The notes below the pieces were generated by a model. The model was not told where the DNA came from. It ran no database searches and saw nothing but the letters and a program-made list of their open reading frames with translations. Shown piece after piece: positions 5,067 to 6,900 of a DNA stretch of 6,900 nt. Position 1 is the first letter of the stretch; every line of letters begins with the position of its first letter. The position numbers and the translations under genes are program-made. The DNA comes from an uncultured Christensenella sp. (lineage in GTDB: Bacteria; Bacillota; Clostridia; Christensenellales; UBA1242): NCBI GenBank assembly GCA_948471335.1, contig CAOKRZ010000047.1, positions 1 to 6,900 on the forward strand, written 5' to 3'.

Positions 5067-5501
5067 ATGACAACTTTTGAAACAGTTATTATTTGTTTTC
5101 TTGCTTGGGGCGCATTGGTCCTTTGCGGCGCATTCACCTTCCATATATTAAAAACCAAGATGGACAACAAAAAGTTTTTGGTGCAAAACCACAGAGAGCT
5201 TTGGACTTATTATTGCGATCATCTTGAAGAGCTTCAAGATCTTTTTGACGACAAGGCAAAAGTCAGAGCATTGACGAAAAAAGAACACATGTTTGCTGTA
5301 ATGCTTACAAATCATGCAGAAAGCGCTTACAAAATGCTTAAATACGATTTGGTGCTTAATGACAGAAAAGCTGCTATGAGAGACTTTGCAAATGTTTATC
5401 GCAAACCGCTTATGAACGAATATTGGCAAAGCGCCAGACAATACCGTGATGCTGATTTTGTAAAACAAATAGACAAATTATTAGGAAAAAAACAGGGTTA
5501 G
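5067..5501 (+). CDS. Small membrane-anchored protein of unknown function
   Basis: A 144-residue protein that I do not recognise. Residues 5-28 form one hydrophobic membrane segment with few flanking charges. There is no clear signal-peptidase site, so an N-terminal anchor is likely. The rest (29-144) is predicted helical and rich in Lys, Asp and Glu. The C-terminal half has spaced aromatic and basic residues: FANVYRKPLMNEYW (107-120), ARQYRDADFVKQID (123-136). This W-R-Y-FV-ID spacing recurs in several uncharacterised small membrane-anchored families, but I cannot name one. ATG at 5067 is preferred over the GTG at 5061, because that GTG is part of the AAGGAG ribosome binding site. The gene has its own promoter and a terminator overlapping its stop, so it is monocistronic. 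The orientation of the soluble part is uncertain. Confidence 0.8.
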   Translation: MTTFETVIICFLAWGALVLCGAFTFHILKTKMDNKKFLVQNHRELWTYYCDHLEELQDLFDDKAKVRALTKKEHMFAVMLTNHAESAYKMLKYDLVLNDRKAAMRDFANVYRKPLMNEYWQSARQYRDADFVKQIDKLLGKKQG

Positions 5502-5513
5502 TCCTGTTTTTTT
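5486..5513 (+). terminator. Rho-independent terminator overlapping the stop of the small anchored protein
   Basis: Seven A plus CAGG (5486-5496) pair with CCTG plus seven T (5503-5513) around GTTAGT, which contains part of the stop codon. The A-run/T-run symmetry makes it potentially active in both directions. It isolates the gene from the one starting at 5557. Confidence 0.85.
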
Positions 5514-5556
5514 GTTATCAAAGTATTATTAACATAAATCTCGTCAAAAATCTTGT

Positions 5557-6153
5557 ATGCGATTTTTTAAAAACCTCCTTTTATATATCTCGGCTTTTGT
5601 GCCTATGTATGGGCTTATTTTTGTTAAGCTTATCGTTGAGATAATAAATGGCAACCTGACATTTAATGTGCTTAATACAGTCAATTTTGTCACCCTACTC
5701 TTCCTCATTACAAGCGGCATCTTTGGGCTTATTTGGAATGTTCACTGGAACACCGAAGAGTCCAAAGAGATTGTCATTCTTTCAAAAGAAAATATCACTG
5801 ACAAGCACTTCTTGGGATACTTCTCTCTTTTTGTCTTTTTTGCCATTCCGCTTGACCTATCGTATATGAGCGGATACTTTATCTACGTCATCATTCTCAT
5901 TTTGATTGGCATTGTATACGTTGGCAACGCCCTTTTCTATATAAACCCACTTCTCAACATTTTGGGATACAATTTCTACGACATAACTTATCATGAAAAG
6001 GATCAAAAAGAGGTCAAAAAAGCCAAGATGTTCTATCGCGGAGAGCTGAAAATAACTGACAAACCCTGCTATGCAAAGCTTAAAAATGTCAACTTCACAT
6101 TCATTGATAAAAAAGTCGAAAAAAGTCAAAAGAATTTTCAAAAAAGGTATTGA
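5557..6153 (+). CDS. Four-helix membrane protein with NPLLNILGY motif and charged tail
   Basis: A 198-residue protein with likely membrane helices at about 5-30, 40-62, 85-103 and 107-127. A conserved-looking segment follows directly, FYINPLLNILGYNFYDI (127-143), and then a basic, probably cytoplasmic tail of some 55 residues. This layout (four helices, an NPxLN-LGY-Y segment after helix 4, a short tail) recalls small membrane proteins found in accessory and phage-defence regions, including KwaA of the Kiwa system. I offer that only as a weak resemblance. No KwaB-like partner is visible on either side within the window. No Shine-Dalgarno precedes the ATG at 5557, and a later ATG at 5605 has none either. 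A weak promoter could lie at 5512-5539. Its last codons contain the -35 element of the next gene's promoter, and no terminator follows it. Confidence 0.72.
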   Translation: MRFFKNLLLYISAFVPMYGLIFVKLIVEIINGNLTFNVLNTVNFVTLLFLITSGIFGLIWNVHWNTEESKEIVILSKENITDKHFLGYFSLFVFFAIPLDLSYMSGYFIYVIILILIGIVYVGNALFYINPLLNILGYNFYDITYHEKDQKEVKKAKMFYRGELKITDKPCYAKLKNVNFTFIDKKVEKSQKNFQKRY

Positions 6154-6178
6154 CACCGCCATTTTGGCATGTTATAAT
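6150..6178 (+). promoter_or_regulatory. Perfect consensus sigma-A promoter, overlapping the upstream stop codon
   Basis: TTGACA (6150-6155), an exact 17-base spacer and TATAAT (6173-6178), with TG at 6170-6171 giving an extended -10. Every element matches consensus. The TGA stop of the preceding gene (6151-6153) lies within the -35 box. Transcription should start near 6185, about 20 bases before the ATG. Confidence 0.93.
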
Positions 6179-6204
6179 TTGACCATTAATAAAGGAGAAA
6201 ATAC

Positions 6205-6900
6205 ATGAGCATTAATATTAATCAATTAGACGAAAACTACGATATCGTTCTTCCAAAGCGTGAAAGAATGGGAGGAAATGGATCATTTGGGAAAAAGAAA
6301 ACTACAATCGTAAACCCAGATACAAATTTGCCAACTGAAACATATGTTATTGCACCATTTAATGCTGACGGAACACCTAAAAGACTTGGCAATTACAAAA
6401 ATAAAAGACCAAAAGATTTGAAAAACTTCTATGAATCTATAAGAAAATACTCTGCTGCAGTAGAACTTGTTGAAGAAGAAGTTGAAGAAGAAGTTGAAGA
6501 AGATTCAAAAGTCCTTATTGCTGAACCAGCTGAAGAAGAACTTGACGACGATTATGAAAACTATGGCAAATCTTATCCAAAACATATTCCAATGAAAAAT
6601 CGTAACAAAACGGCTGACAAACTTGAAGAATCACATGTAAAAGATGATGTTAGATATGACTTCAGAAAGAAGGCAAACGGCAACAAAGCTCGCAAAGCAT
6701 TCTGGGACAATGCTGTTGCTTACGAACAACAAGTTCAAGCTAAAGAAATCGTAACACTTCACGAAGTTGTAGCAAAAAATGAAACTGGAACTGTTGCACA
6801 AGAACCAGTAGTTCAATATAATGTAAACTCTACTGAATTTACTGACATTCTTAATGCCAAGTATGAAAAAATTGTTAAAAAGATTAAGAAAAGCCTTGCA
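6205..6900 (+). CDS. Highly charged soluble protein of unknown function, N-terminal part
   Basis: The frame stays open from the ATG to the window end, 232 residues, so the C-terminus is missing. AAAGGAGA (6191-6198) gives an excellent ribosome binding site. No signal peptide or membrane segment is visible, so a cytosolic location is likely. Residues 21-32 are a Gly/Lys-rich patch (RMGGNGSFGKKK). Residues 58-80 are basic. Residues 87-100 form a Val-Glu repeat (VEEEVEEEVEED), followed by more acid to 118. A mixed basic/acidic segment includes DVRYDFRKKANGNKARKAFW (147-166), and a Lys-rich helix-like end is at 219-231. Much of 85-145 may be disordered. Codons such as GAA, GTT, GCT, ACT and AAC dominate and, with the consensus promoter, suggest high expression. 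I recognise no family; a nucleic-acid- or ribosome-associated role would fit the charge pattern but is unproven. Confidence 0.82.
   Translation, partial: MSININQLDENYDIVLPKRERMGGNGSFGKKKTTIVNPDTNLPTETYVIAPFNADGTPKRLGNYKNKRPKDLKNFYESIRKYSAAVELVEEEVEEEVEEDSKVLIAEPAEEELDDDYENYGKSYPKHIPMKNRNKTADKLEESHVKDDVRYDFRKKANGNKARKAFWDNAVAYEQQVQAKEIVTLHEVVAKNETGTVAQEPVVQYNVNSTEFTDILNAKYEKIVKKIKKSLA
6469..6501 (+). repeat. In-frame 12-bp tandem repeat coding for Val-Glu-Glu-Glu
   Basis: GTTGAAGAAGAA occurs twice in a row and is followed by a third, partial unit ending in GAAGAAGAT. Changes in copy number would add or remove four residues without shifting the frame. Confidence 0.9.

Overview
The window looks like chromosomal DNA from a low-GC Gram-positive bacterium (Bacillota, probably an uncultured Clostridia-like lineage). 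The reasons are the mrnC-rlmB-sigH gene order, strong AGGAGG-type ribosome binding sites, consensus sigma-A promoters, Rho-independent terminators and A+T-rich coding sequence. The lineage call is an inference; no 16S or other marker is present.

Region 1 (1-3893) is a tight, co-directional housekeeping operon. It holds the 3' end of ychF (ribosome-associated NTPase), mrnC (Mini-RNase III, 23S rRNA maturation), rlmB (23S rRNA 2'-O-methyltransferase), sigH (transition-phase/sporulation-type sigma factor) and glnS (glutaminyl-tRNA synthetase). Gaps between genes run from a few bases to under 20, and a clear terminator begins inside the glnS stop codon. The theme is translation and rRNA processing. 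Two departures from the usual Bacillota order stand out: no rae1/yacP between rlmB and sigH, and glnS where rpmG-secE-nusG usually follow. GlnRS has altered versions of both class I signature motifs.

Region 2 (3894-5060) holds an eight-helix membrane protein without a Shine-Dalgarno sequence, a strong promoter, an initiator tRNA-fMet with encoded CCA, and two almost identical 101/102-bp tandem units. The first unit begins at the tRNA's own CCA end. Each unit contains a terminator, a GAAA-tetraloop hairpin and a tRNA-acceptor-like hairpin. This is the most unusual structure in the window.

Region 3 (5061-6900) carries three unrecognised genes: a 144-residue protein with one N-terminal membrane anchor, a four-helix membrane protein with an NPLLNILGY motif and a charged tail, and the first 232 residues of a highly charged soluble protein. 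The last is driven by a perfect consensus promoter that overlaps the preceding stop codon. Each has a promoter or terminator that separates it from its neighbours, so these are separate units rather than one operon.
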